DNA of 10,890 nt, taken from positions 1 to 10,890 of the forward strand of contig CALJLA010000004.1 in assembly GCA_937983055.1 (NCBI GenBank). The letters run 5' to 3'. This stretch comes from an uncultured Pseudomonadota bacterium (GTDB lineage Bacteria > Pseudomonadota > Gammaproteobacteria > Burkholderiales > Eutrophovitaceae). A model generated the notes under the pieces. It had not been told where the DNA came from, did not search any database, and was given only the letters and a program-made list of their open reading frames with translations. Within the stretch, counting starts at the first letter, position 1, and each line of letters begins with the position of its first letter. Shown piece by piece: positions 1 through 6,774 of the stretch. Made by a program: the position numbers and the translations under genes.

Positions 1-892
1 GCACCCCGAACTCGGCGCCGCTGGCTGGCGCGATGGTGCGCCCCCCGCCCTGCCACACGGTGTCGGGGTAGGCATCGGCCACCACGGTGGCGGCCTGGCC
101 GACGCGCATATGCGTGAGCTGGGTTTCCTTGAAGTTCGCCTCGATCCACAGCGGGCCGCCGACGATCAGGCTAAACACCGGCGTGCCGCGCTGCACATGC
201 TCGCCCGGCTGCAAGCGCATGTTGCTGACCACGCCGCCGGCCGGCGCCCGCACCTCGGTGCGCGCGATGTTCAGCGCTGCCTCGTCGTAGGCGGCGCGCG
301 CCGCGGCGTAGCGCGGATGCTGCTCCGCCGGCAGATTCGGGTTGCCGTTCAGGCTGGCGAGCACCCGGTTCAGCCGCTCCTCGACGGTGGCGAGCCGCAT
401 GCGCGCCACCTGCAGGTTGTGTTGCGCCTCGTCGAACACGTCCAGCCGCACCATGCCGCGCTCGCGCAGGCTGGTGAGCCGCTCGACCTGGCGGGCGAGA
501 AACTCGATGCGCTCGCGCGCCTCCGCGCGCTCCAGCACGGTGGCGCGATAGTCGGCACGCAGCGACTGCACCTCGGTGCGCACAAGGTCCATCTGCGCGC
601 GCGCCCGCGCGCGCTCGATTTCGAACGGCTGTGCGTCGATGCTAAACATCAGCGCACCCGGCTCTACCGGCTGGTCGTCGCGCACCGCGACGTCGGTGAC
701 CCGCCCCGAGACCTCGGCGCTCACCGCGATAATGTCGGCCTTGACGTAGGCGTTGTCGGTTTCGACCGCATGGCCGCCACGCGCGTAGTAATAGAGCGCG
801 CCCAGCGCGGCGACGAGCGGCACCACCACCAGCAGCAGCACGCGGGTGAAGCGTCCCACCGCGATCACGGCCTCGCGCGCGCGCTCGTTCAC
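1..892 (-). CDS. EmrA/HlyD-family membrane fusion (efflux adaptor) protein, C-terminus cut by window edge
   Basis: Periplasmic adaptor that would link an inner-membrane drug pump to an outer-membrane channel. The GTG start at 892-890 overlaps the stop of the upstream regulator as GTGA, which argues for translational coupling. About 297 residues are visible. A short cytoplasmic start is followed by one membrane anchor (about residues 15-37, rich in Leu/Val, ending YYYARGG). Then come the ETDNAYVKAD signature (44-53) typical of EmrA-like proteins, a first biotinyl-lipoyl half (about 54-85), a helical hairpin rich in Arg/Glu (about 88-200), the second lipoyl half (APAGGVVSNMRLQPGEHV) and a beta-barrel segment with PLWIEANFKETQL. 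The family is usually 350-400 residues, so roughly the last quarter lies beyond position 1. A pump of the EmrB/DHA2 type would be expected downstream. The family call is firm; the transported substrate is unknown. Confidence 0.93.
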   Translation of the reverse strand, partial: MNERAREAVIAVGRFTRVLLLVVVPLVAALGALYYYARGGHAVETDNAYVKADIIAVSAEVSGRVTDVAVRDDQPVEPGALMFSIDAQPFEIERARARAQMDLVRTEVQSLRADYRATVLERAEARERIEFLARQVERLTSLRERGMVRLDVFDEAQHNLQVARMRLATVEERLNRVLASLNGNPNLPAEQHPRYAAARAAYDEAALNIARTEVRAPAGGVVSNMRLQPGEHVQRGTPVFSLIVGGPLWIEANFKETQLTHMRVGQAATVVADAYPDTVWQGGGRTIAPASGAEFGV

Positions 893-1368
893 AGCTCGCG
901 CCCCTTGGCCCGGCGGCCATTGCGCACGCCGTTCTCGCCGTTGGCGAGGTTGTCCTTGATGGCGAGCAGCGCGTCGACGAAGGCCTGCAGCTGCTCCGGA
1001 CTCAGGCCGGCGACCGCGTCGCGGCGCACCTCGGCCGCCACCGCGCGCATCGATTTCATCACCGGCTCGACCTCGCTGGTCAGCCGCACCCGCTTGGCGC
1101 GGCGGTCGCGCGGGTCTTCCTCGCGGCGCACCCAGCCCTTCGCCTCCAGCCGGTCGAGCAGCCGCCCGAGGGTCGGGCGCTCGATCTCCAGCGTGTCGGC
1201 GAGTTCGGCCTGGGTAACGCCGTCGTTGCGGTACAGGTGATTGAGCACCCACCACTGCGAGCGCGTCAGCCCGAGCGCCTTCACCCGGCGGTCGAAGGCG
1301 GTGCGCATCAGGCGCGCAACGTCGTGCATCAGAAAGCCGAAGTTGCGCGAGAGGTCTTCGCGGAGCAT
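889..1368 (-). CDS. MarR-family transcriptional regulator
   Basis: DNA-binding regulator of 159 residues, normal for MarR proteins, which bind as dimers and usually release DNA when they meet a small phenolic or lipophilic ligand. The winged helix-turn-helix is clear. LTRSQWWVLNHL (34-45) leads into the core, TQAELADTLEIERPTLGRLLDRLEA spans the helix-turn-helix (52-76), and the wing carries the DPRDRRAKRV signature (85-94). N- and C-terminal helices for dimerisation flank it. The ATG at 1368 is the first possible start, because an in-frame TAA lies a few codons upstream; I see no good Shine-Dalgarno site. Its end overlaps the adaptor gene start by four bases, so it very likely controls that efflux operon, and autoregulation through the AT-rich site upstream is likely. 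Control of the divergent dehydratase operon is possible but unproven. Confidence 0.95.
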   Translation of the reverse strand: MLREDLSRNFGFLMHDVARLMRTAFDRRVKALGLTRSQWWVLNHLYRNDGVTQAELADTLEIERPTLGRLLDRLEAKGWVRREEDPRDRRAKRVRLTSEVEPVMKSMRAVAAEVRRDAVAGLSPEQLQAFVDALLAIKDNLANGENGVRNGRRAKGREL

Positions 1369-1369
1369 C

Positions 1370-1408
1370 GGAAATAGTTGCTTAGCTTATAATTATCAAG
1401 GCTATCAC
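1370..1408. promoter_or_regulatory. AT-rich island with candidate MarR operator and promoter elements between divergent operons
   Basis: In an otherwise very GC-rich 161-base spacer, the stretch just upstream of marR is strikingly AT-rich. It contains the palindrome ATAATTAT (1389-1396) inside a looser dyad, TAGCTT (1383-1388) against AAGGCTA (1398-1404), with one unpaired base. A TATAAT lies at 1388-1393 on the plus strand, but no good -35 box sits at the right distance, so I cannot assign transcription starts. MarR proteins commonly bind such AT-centred dyads over their own promoters, which makes this the obvious operator candidate. This is inference from composition and symmetry only. Confidence 0.45.
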
Positions 1409-1412
1409 TTAT

Positions 1413-1434
1413 CCGGCGCCGCGGCCAGCGCCGG
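1413..1434. repeat. GC-rich stem-loop in the divergent spacer
   Basis: CCGGCGC at 1413-1419 and GCGCCGG at 1428-1434 form a perfect 7-bp inverted repeat with an 8-base loop. If transcription of the dehydratase operon begins in the AT-rich island, this would fold in the 5' leader. No T-run follows, so it is not a typical intrinsic terminator. In DNA this GC-rich such stems are common, and its function is unknown. Confidence 0.3.
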
Positions 1435-1529
1435 GCGGGCGCCGGCGCAGTCATACAATGCCGGGGCCCGGGCTCCGGCCGGGAGGAGACGCGGCCGCCG
1501 CCGCGCACAACATCAATAAAGAGGCAGCC

Positions 1530-2747
1530 ATGAAGATCACCGCCATCGAGACGCTCAATCTCGAAGAGTTTCCCAACGTGCTGTGGGTGCAGGTGCATAC
1601 CGACGAAGGCATCGTCGGGCTGGGCGAGACGTTCTATGCCGTCGCGCCGGTCATCGAGCACATTCACCAGACTTGCGCGCCCTACCTGCTGGGCAGGAAC
1701 CCGCTGGAAATCGACAAGCACAGCCGGCAGTTTCTCAACACCTATCTCGGCTTCAACTCCGTGGGCGTGGAAATGCGCGCCGCCTCGGCGATCGACATCG
1801 CGCTGTGGGACATCTTCGGCCAGGTCACCGGCCAGCCGATCTACCAGCTGCTGGGCGGCGCCTCGCGCGACCAGGTGCGGGTGTACAACACCTGCGCCGG
1901 CTACCAGTACGTGCGCGCCAAGCCCACCCAGGACACTGGCAACTTCGGCCTGCCGGCGAAAGTGGACAAGAAAAACCGTCCCTACGAAGATCTGCTCGCC
2001 TTCAAGACCGACGCCGGCGCGCTGGCCGAGTCGCTGCTGGAGATGGGCATCACCGGCATGAAGATCTGGCCGTTCGACGAGGCGGCGGAAGCCTCCAACG
2101 GCGCCTATATCTCCAACGCCGACCTGAAAAAGGCGATGAAGCCCTTCGAGCAGATCCGCAAGGCTGTCGGCGACAAGATGGACATCCACGTCGAGTTCCA
2201 CTCGATGTGGCAGCTGCCCGCCGCCATCCGCATCGCCGGCGCGCTGGAGCAGTTCGACCCGTTCTGGTACGAAGACCCGATCAAGATGAACAACCTCGAC
2301 GCGCTCGCCGACTACGCGCACCGCACCAACGTGTGGGTGACCGCGTCGGAAACGCTCGGCACGCGCTGGGGCTTTCGCGACCTGTTCCAGAAGCAGGCGG
2401 TATCGGTGTGCATGCTGGACGTCGGCTGGGCCGGCGGCCTGTCGGAATCGAAGAAGATCGCCACCATGGCCGAAGCCTGGGCGCTGCCGGTCGCGCCGCA
2501 CGACTGTACCGGCCCGATCCTGCTCACCGCCTCGGTGCACCTGTCGATGAACTGCCCCAACACCCTGGTGCAGGAAATGGTGCGTGCCTTCTACTACGAC
2601 TGGTACGGCAAGCTGGTTACCGAGCTGCCGCCGGTGAAGAAGGGCTACATCACCGCGCCAAAAGGCCCGGGCCTCGGCACCAAGCTGCAGCCCGGCCTCG
2701 CCAAGCGCAAGGACGCGCAGGTACGGTTGAGCAAGCTCGGCAAGTAG
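1530..2747 (+). CDS. Mandelate racemase/muconate lactonizing (enolase superfamily) acid-sugar dehydratase
   Basis: Predicted Mg2+-dependent cytoplasmic enzyme of 405 residues that would dehydrate a sugar acid to a 2-keto-3-deoxy acid. The start at 1530 follows AAAGAGG with a 5-base gap and begins MKITAIETL, the usual family start; a longer upstream reading is just open frame. An N-terminal capping domain (1-125) has GIVGLGET (27-34) and SAIDIALWDIFG (86-97). A TIM barrel follows, with K178 (GMKIW), likely metal ligands E222, E248 (WYEDP) and E274 (TASETLGT), and a D297/H324 pair (LDVGWAGG, APHDCTGP). H224, two residues after E222, sits where D-galactonate dehydratase has its second catalytic histidine in DFHGR. 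This favours a dehydratase over a racemase. The second Lys of the usual KxK is Trp180. It is the first gene of an operon with a split UxaA-type dehydratase. The family is certain; the substrate is not. Confidence 0.92.
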   Translation: MKITAIETLNLEEFPNVLWVQVHTDEGIVGLGETFYAVAPVIEHIHQTCAPYLLGRNPLEIDKHSRQFLNTYLGFNSVGVEMRAASAIDIALWDIFGQVTGQPIYQLLGGASRDQVRVYNTCAGYQYVRAKPTQDTGNFGLPAKVDKKNRPYEDLLAFKTDAGALAESLLEMGITGMKIWPFDEAAEASNGAYISNADLKKAMKPFEQIRKAVGDKMDIHVEFHSMWQLPAAIRIAGALEQFDPFWYEDPIKMNNLDALADYAHRTNVWVTASETLGTRWGFRDLFQKQAVSVCMLDVGWAGGLSESKKIATMAEAWALPVAPHDCTGPILLTASVHLSMNCPNTLVQEMVRAFYYDWYGKLVTELPPVKKGYITAPKGPGLGTKLQPGLAKRKDAQVRLSKLGK

Positions 2748-2769
2748 TTCGATGGAGGCTAGGGATCGA

Positions 2770-2866
2770 CTCTCACCACAGAGACACAGAGAACACAGAG
2801 ACCCATCTGGGCAACTGACTGCAGTTAGCCTTGCCTCTGTGTTCTCTGTGGTCTCTGTGGTGAGAG
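2770..2866. repeat. Long imperfect inverted repeat of CACAGAGA units inside the operon
   Basis: The left arm (2770-2800, 31 bases) starts CTCTCACCACAGAGA. The right arm (2835-2866, 32 bases) is its reverse complement except for one inserted base. The 34-base loop (2801-2834) contains a smaller dyad, AACTG (2813-2817) against CAGTT (2822-2826). Each arm is itself internally repetitive (ACAGAGA/ACAGAGAA units). It begins 22 bases after the dehydratase stop and ends 13 bases before the Shine-Dalgarno site of the next gene. Similar CACAGAGACACAGAG palindromes are, from memory, scattered intergenic repeats in many environmental bacterial genomes and generate spurious proteins containing HRDTENTE. 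In RNA it would be a very stable hairpin. It could be a non-autonomous mobile or REP-like element, an mRNA stabiliser or a partial terminator; there is no terminal T-run. Confidence 0.9.
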
Positions 2867-2891
2867 GCCGACCCTGAATGGAGGTCACGTT

Positions 2892-3227
2892 ATGCCCGCG
2901 AAAGCAAATGAAATTACCGACCCACGCGTTATGGTGCTGGCGCCGGGCGACAACGTCGCCGTCGCCAAGTCGGACCTTGCGGCAGGCACGCAGCTCACGG
3001 TGATGGGCCGGCCGGTCACGCTCAAGGCGAAGGTTCTCACCGGCCACAAGTTCGCCTTCGTGGCGGTGGCGAAGGGCGAAAAGCTCATCAAGTACGGCGC
3101 GCCGATCGGCGTCGCCAGCCAGGACATCGCCCCCGGCGACTACATGCACATCCACAATGTCGAGAGCGGCTACATTCCGACCTACACCCTCGACGCGGGC
3201 CACGAGTTCATCAAGGAGGCGCACTGA
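2892..3227 (+). CDS. UxaA-type SAF-domain subunit of a split sugar-acid dehydratase
   Basis: A 111-residue protein matching the N-terminal SAF domain of altronate dehydratase (UxaA). It is the small alpha-like subunit that accompanies the large catalytic subunit encoded immediately downstream. Recognisable family segments are APGDNVAVAKSDLAAGT (17-33), LTGHKFAFVAVAKGEKLIKYGAPIG (49-73) and DIAPGDYMHIHNVES (78-92). Start: GGAGGT at 2880-2885, six bases before ATG. The next gene's ATG lies one base after this stop, and its own AAGGAGG sits inside the end of this frame, so the two products are almost certainly made together. In E. coli UxaA these domains are one polypeptide of about 495 residues; here they are split, as in some galactarate/altronate and sulfolactate (SuyAB) lyases. 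Confidence 0.92.
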   Translation: MPAKANEITDPRVMVLAPGDNVAVAKSDLAAGTQLTVMGRPVTLKAKVLTGHKFAFVAVAKGEKLIKYGAPIGVASQDIAPGDYMHIHNVESGYIPTYTLDAGHEFIKEAH

Positions 3228-3228
3228 C

Positions 3229-4428
3229 ATGGCCATCAACGCATTCCTGCGCGCGGACGGCCGCAAGGGCATCCGCAACACCGTCGTCGTCGCCTACCTG
3301 GTGGAATGCGCCCACCACGTCTCGCGCGAGATCGTCTATCCCTACCGCGACCGCGGCGTGCACCTGATCGGCTTTCCCGGCTGCTTTCCGAACCCCTACT
3401 CGTTCAAGATGATGGAGCGGCTGTGCACGCACCCGAACGTCGGCGCGGTGCTGCTGCTGTCGCTGGGCTGCGAGGGATTCAACAAGGGCAAGCTGCTCGA
3501 GACCATCCGCAAGTCCGGCCGGCCCGGCAAGCTGGTGGTGATCCAGGACACCGGCGGCACCCGCAAGTCGATCGCCGAGGGCCACGCCTGGGTCGAGCAG
3601 ACCCTGAAGCAGCTCGAAAGCACGCCGCGCGCGCCAATGGCGCTCGACGAGCTGGTGGTCGGCACCATCTGCGGCGGGTCGGATGCGACCAGCGGGCTCA
3701 CCGCCAACCCGGCGATGGGCCGCGCGTTCGACTTTCTGGTCGAGCAGAACGCCACCTGCATCTTCGAGGAAACCGGCGAACTGATCGGCATGGAGCACTG
3801 GATGGCGGAGCGCGCCGAGCACCCGGCGCTCGGCGAAGAAATCGTCAGGACAGTCGCCAAGGCGGCGAAGTACTACGCCGCCTACGGCCACGCCAGCATC
3901 GGCCCCGGCAATGCCGACGGCGGGCTGACCACCATCGAGGAAAAATCGCTCGGCGCCTACGCCAAGTCGGGCCAGTCGAAGATCTCCGGCATCATCAAGC
4001 CGGGCGACGTGCCGATCCGCGGCGGACTGTACCTGCTGGATGTGGTGCCCGACGGCGAGCCGCGGTTCGGCTTTCCAAACATCAGCGACAACGCCGAGAT
4101 CGCCGAGCTAATGGCCTGCGGCAGCCACCTGAGCCTGTTCTCCACCGGCCGCGGCTCGGTGGTGGGCTCGGCCATCGCGCCGGTGATCAAGGTGTGCGCC
4201 AACCCGGACACCTACAAGCGCATGTCAGACGACATGGACGTCGATGCCGGGCGCATTCTAGAAGGCAGGGCCACCCTCGACGAGGTCGGCCGCGAAATCT
4301 ACGACCTGATCCTGCGCGTGGCCAACGGCGAACAGACCAAGTCCGAAGCGCTCGGCCACCAGGAATTCATCCTCACCTACAAGACCTTCGAGCCGATCGG
4401 ACCGGCGTGTTTTCCGTCGGCGGCGTGA
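3229..4428 (+). CDS. UxaA-family (altronate/galactarate dehydratase-like) catalytic subunit
   Basis: A 399-residue cytoplasmic enzyme of the altronate/galactarate dehydratase family, normally Fe2+-dependent, expected to remove water from a hexarate or hexonate. The start at 3229 follows AAGGAGG (3213-3219) with a 9-base gap. Family landmarks are FLRADGRKGIRNTV (6-19), FPGCFPNPY (49-57), LGCEG (79-83), GTICGGSDATSG (145-156), GNADGGLTTIEEKSLGA (227-243), GFPNISDNAEI (281-291) and STGRGSVVGSAIAPVIKVCANPD (305-327). Cys52, Cys81 and Cys148 fall in the conserved loops. No frameshift or truncation is seen. Operon order is enolase-type dehydratase, SAF subunit, this subunit, suggesting use of related sugar acids in one pathway. 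Alternative: a (2R)-sulfolactate sulfo-lyase beta subunit, which shares this fold and split layout; no sulfur-metabolism neighbours support that here. Confidence 0.92.
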   Translation: MAINAFLRADGRKGIRNTVVVAYLVECAHHVSREIVYPYRDRGVHLIGFPGCFPNPYSFKMMERLCTHPNVGAVLLLSLGCEGFNKGKLLETIRKSGRPGKLVVIQDTGGTRKSIAEGHAWVEQTLKQLESTPRAPMALDELVVGTICGGSDATSGLTANPAMGRAFDFLVEQNATCIFEETGELIGMEHWMAERAEHPALGEEIVRTVAKAAKYYAAYGHASIGPGNADGGLTTIEEKSLGAYAKSGQSKISGIIKPGDVPIRGGLYLLDVVPDGEPRFGFPNISDNAEIAELMACGSHLSLFSTGRGSVVGSAIAPVIKVCANPDTYKRMSDDMDVDAGRILEGRATLDEVGREIYDLILRVANGEQTKSEALGHQEFILTYKTFEPIGPACFPSAA

Positions 4429-4451
4429 GCACCACGCAAGCGCCCGGCTCT

Positions 4452-4835
4452 TTACCGGTAGCCGCGCGAATCCGCGCGGCCCACCAGCCAGTGGGCAACC
4501 CCCGCGAGCAGCAGCAAGCCGACGAGTCCCGCGCCCCAGATAATCCAGACAAGCGGCGTCACCCAGCCCATCGCCGAACCGAGGAACGGCAAGGTGCTCT
4601 GGAACACGTCGAGACTCCACACCAGCGCGGCCTGACTCGCCTGCATCCACGCCGGGTCGAGCCATAGCGCGATCCACGCCGGCACCGGCCACTGGGCGGC
4701 GGCACGCCCGATGTCCGCGGCACCTCCGGACGCCAGCAGCTGCGCGCCCCATTGCGCGAGTTCAACTGTCACCACCGCGCCCAGCGTCCATAACGCAGCC
4801 AGCACGGCGAACGATGCCCAAACCACGATCTTCAT
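4452..4835 (-). CDS. Small hypothetical membrane protein with two membrane segments
   Basis: A 127-residue protein I do not assign to a named family. The start chosen, ATG at 4835, reads MKIVVWASFAVLAALWTLGAVV and has GAGGA about nine bases upstream. The open frame continues further upstream, but those residues are Arg/Cys/Gly-rich and look non-coding. One hydrophobic helix lies at about 4-23, either an uncleaved signal anchor or a first membrane span. A Trp- and Ala-rich middle (about 47-75, QWPVPAWIALWLDPAWMQ) may lie on the membrane surface. A second span covers about 91-118 (WVTPLVWIIWGAGLVGLLLLAG), and the tail is short and basic. It converges on the dehydratase operon with a 23-base gap and no clear terminator between them. 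The function is unknown. Unbroken coding character and a good ribosome site support a real gene. Confidence 0.75.
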   Translation of the reverse strand: MKIVVWASFAVLAALWTLGAVVTVELAQWGAQLLASGGAADIGRAAAQWPVPAWIALWLDPAWMQASQAALVWSLDVFQSTLPFLGSAMGWVTPLVWIIWGAGLVGLLLLAGVAHWLVGRADSRGYR

Positions 4836-4853
4836 GATGACCGTTCCTCTGTG

Positions 4854-4866
4854 CCCCGTTTCGGGG
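4854..4866 (-). promoter_or_regulatory. Stem-loop just upstream of the small membrane protein's ribosome site
   Basis: CCCCG (4854-4858) and CGGGG (4862-4866) pair around a 3-base loop, and GTG (4851-4853) with CAC (4868-4870) extend the stem past a one-base bulge. On the minus strand the hairpin ends just before AGAGGA, so it would sit immediately 5' of the Shine-Dalgarno site of the 4452-4835 gene. It may influence translation or mRNA stability. There is no T-run, so it is not an intrinsic terminator. Confidence 0.35.
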
Positions 4867-4870
4867 ACAC

Positions 4871-5430
4871 AACAAATTCCCGGCAATGGCAGCCGGAATG
4901 CCGGCGACGCAACTGTCCGGAGAACCGCTCCCCGGCACAGCGCCATCCGATCTGCACAGCCCCGTCTATTGCCGGGGCCACTGGCCGGAAGAACGCCCGC
5001 GGCGTTGCCGACGTACACAGACCGATGGCCGTCGATTTTGTTCCTCTTTGTCGCGCAAGAGCCCGCCGCCTGACTGGCTGCGCCGCGCAATCCGGGCCGG
5101 CTAATTCAGCCAGAAACTCGAATCCGCCTGCCTTTCTCGTTCGCGCGCTCTTCACATCCGGAAAGTCCGCCGCCAAACGGCGCCGATTCTGTATGCCATC
5201 CGTAAGTCGCGTACAGCTAATGTCTCCTTCACACGCGTCGCGTCTACCCGCCGCCAGCAGAACGAGGCGTCGAAAGCGCCCCGACGACCACTAACGAGCC
5301 TGCGCCGTACCACCGGACTTACGGGCGCGGCCATTCGGCCCTGCGCCCGGGCAGACACCGCGCGTCGCGTACCGCGAGGTCAGTCGACAGAAGCCCGCGT
5401 TTTGGCATCGCACCGACAGGAGTGAAGAAC
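4871..5430. other. Non-coding spacer with no convincing gene
   Basis: Several reading frames are open here on both strands, but their translations are Arg/Pro/Cys-rich with no domain or good start. Only minor hairpins are visible: GCCCCG (4959-4964) with CGGGGC (4973-4978) around an 8-base loop, and CGCCG (5168-5172) with CGGCG (5178-5182). The promoter of the endonuclease-like gene should lie in the right part, but I see no confident -35/-10 pair. No tRNA or known RNA is recognised. Confidence 0.6.
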
Positions 5431-6408
5431 ATGGGAACGAAAGTTCGCGTTGCCGCATTCAATGTCGAAAACCTCTTCAACCGATATGCATTGCTCGATC
5501 AGCCATGGCAGGGACGTGATTACGAACAACTGGTCATGGCGGTGGACCTTGCCTCCGTCGCCGGCCGCGATGGAAGTCTCGTTTCCTACGAAACCACGAA
5601 GATACAGCGCAATAACACCGCCGAAGTCATTCTTGAAGCGGAGCCGGACATCCTGGTCGTGTCCGAGGTGGAGAACATCTACACGCTCCGAATCTTCAAC
5701 CACGACTATCTGAGCGACTTCTTCGACCAGATCATCCTGCTGGATGGCAACGACCCGCGCGGCATCGATGTCGGCCTGATGCTGCGCAAGGGCTTCAAGG
5801 GGCGCGTGGACGCCATACGCACTCACGTCGACGAAGTGAAGCCGGGCGCGACCGGATCCGTCACCCGGGGTTCACGCCGGGGCTTCGGCTACCTCGCCCA
5901 CAAGGCGCTGTTCTCGCGGGACTGCCTTGAAGTCGACGTCGCGATCGACAGCAATCGGCTCTGCGTCCTGTGCAATCACCTGAAGTCACAGGACGGCAAG
6001 CCCGCCTCCAACACGCGAAGAGAAGCGCAGGCCGATCGCGTGCTTGCCCTTTTTACCGCGGCGCGAAAAAACCGCCTGCCGCTCGTCGTAGGCGACCTCA
6101 ACGCGGATGTCGACCGGAAATCGAAGGCAGCGCAGTCCATTCGCAGCCTGGTCAACGGAGAAGGCGTCATCGATACCTTCGCCAAGATCAAGGATCGCTG
6201 GACGCACTTCTACGAGTCGGAGTCGTCCGTCTCAAGGCTCGACTACATTCTGGTGGACAAAAGGCTCAGCTTCGGCAATCACAACATAGTGCGCCACGGG
6301 CTGTCGAAACGCTGCAAGCAACACCCCGGGCCGCGCTACCCCACGGTCAGCTATCAGCACACCGAGGCGAGCGACCATTGCCTGCTGGCTGTCGACCTCG
6401 ATGTCTGA
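5431..6408 (+). CDS. Endonuclease/exonuclease/phosphatase (EEP) family protein
   Basis: A 325-residue metal-dependent hydrolase of the DNase I/exonuclease III fold. All core motifs are present in order: FNVENLF (10-16), VVSEVEN with catalytic Glu79, GIDVGLMLRK (111-120), CNHLKSQ with His183 (181-187), VVGDLNAD with Asp222/Asn224 (219-226), SRLDYILV (268-275) and the final SDH pair Asp315/His316. The ATG at 5431 is chosen because GGAG lies eight bases upstream; an in-frame GTG at 5422 overlaps that site and is less likely. There is no signal peptide, so it should be cytoplasmic. It stands alone between two long spacers. Family members cleave DNA, RNA or phosphoesters, and the substrate cannot be read from the sequence. 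The NHLKS and GDLNAD forms resemble secreted nuclease/phosphatase-like bacterial EEP proteins more than ExoIII. Intact and probably active. Confidence 0.92.
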   Translation: MGTKVRVAAFNVENLFNRYALLDQPWQGRDYEQLVMAVDLASVAGRDGSLVSYETTKIQRNNTAEVILEAEPDILVVSEVENIYTLRIFNHDYLSDFFDQIILLDGNDPRGIDVGLMLRKGFKGRVDAIRTHVDEVKPGATGSVTRGSRRGFGYLAHKALFSRDCLEVDVAIDSNRLCVLCNHLKSQDGKPASNTRREAQADRVLALFTAARKNRLPLVVGDLNADVDRKSKAAQSIRSLVNGEGVIDTFAKIKDRWTHFYESESSVSRLDYILVDKRLSFGNHNIVRHGLSKRCKQHPGPRYPTVSYQHTEASDHCLLAVDLDV

Positions 6409-6774
6409 CGACTGCATAGCAGCTTGCCGACGAGCTGATTTCCGCTGCCAAGAGATCAAACAGACTGGCGTTCCATTTCGCGCGACACGCAGAAAGCCGG
6501 TCTGTCTCCAATCGGGCCCCATGGGTACCGGGACCGGCGCGACCCGTTGGAACGCCGATTGCCGCCATTGAAAGCAGTGCCGGAGCATGAAATCTAGCGT
6601 CGTCTGCAGCGGCATGTTTACGGAAGCGACCAGCCAGTCTTGTCCGACCGACATGCGGCGACATCGCCGCATTTACTGCGCGTCAGGCAAGTTCCTTGAC
6701 ATCGTGGGGCTGCGGTCAGGGACTTCGCTTGTTTTTGGGCAAGACAGCCCCTGATCCAAGTTCAGGAGTCCGAA
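6409..6774. other. Non-coding spacer between the EEP gene and the small secreted protein gene
   Basis: No gene is convincing on either strand; the longest minus-strand frame is Arg/Cys-rich with no recognisable start. A perfect 8-bp hairpin, ATGCGGCG/CGCCGCAT with a 4-base loop, lies at 6653-6672. It is followed by TTTAC rather than a real T-run, so it is at most a weak terminator. A consensus-like TTGACA occurs at 6696-6701 upstream of the secreted protein gene, but no acceptable -10 box lies 16-18 bases further on. Confidence 0.55.
6653..6672. repeat. Perfect 8-bp stem-loop in spacer
   Basis: ATGCGGCG (6653-6660) and CGCCGCAT (6665-6672) enclose the loop ACAT. It lies about 245 bases after the EEP gene stop and about 100 bases before the next start. 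Without a downstream T-tract it is not a clear terminator; it could be part of the leader of the 6775-7242 gene or a protein-binding dyad. Confidence 0.4.

Noticed and set aside
110..1240. Long plus-strand open frame (376 codons) opposite the adaptor and regulator genes
   Set aside because: Arg/His/Ala-rich translation with no domain; the minus strand encodes clear HlyD and MarR proteins over the same bases.
2748..2818. Possible coding tail containing HRDTENTE next to the inverted repeat
   Set aside because: The peptide is produced by the CACAGAGA repeat itself and is a known type of spurious prediction; it lies out of frame with the real dehydratase end.
1329..3281. 650-codon minus-strand open frame spanning the dehydratase genes
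   Set aside because: Antisense shadow of high-GC genes; low-complexity Arg/Val/His composition, and it crosses both real plus-strand genes and the inverted repeat.
4836..5090. N-terminal extension of the small membrane protein up to 5090
   Set aside because: The extension is Arg/Gly/Cys-rich and runs through hairpins; the ATG at 4835 has a ribosome site and begins a proper membrane anchor.
5285..5310. ACTAACG near 5290 considered as an integron attC-like core site
   Set aside because: The seven-base core does not fit the attC consensus and no matching partner core or attC-type fold was found nearby.
6696..6724. TTGACA as a sigma-70 promoter for the small secreted protein
   Set aside because: No acceptable -10 hexamer at 16-18 bases downstream; kept only as a note in the spacer entry.
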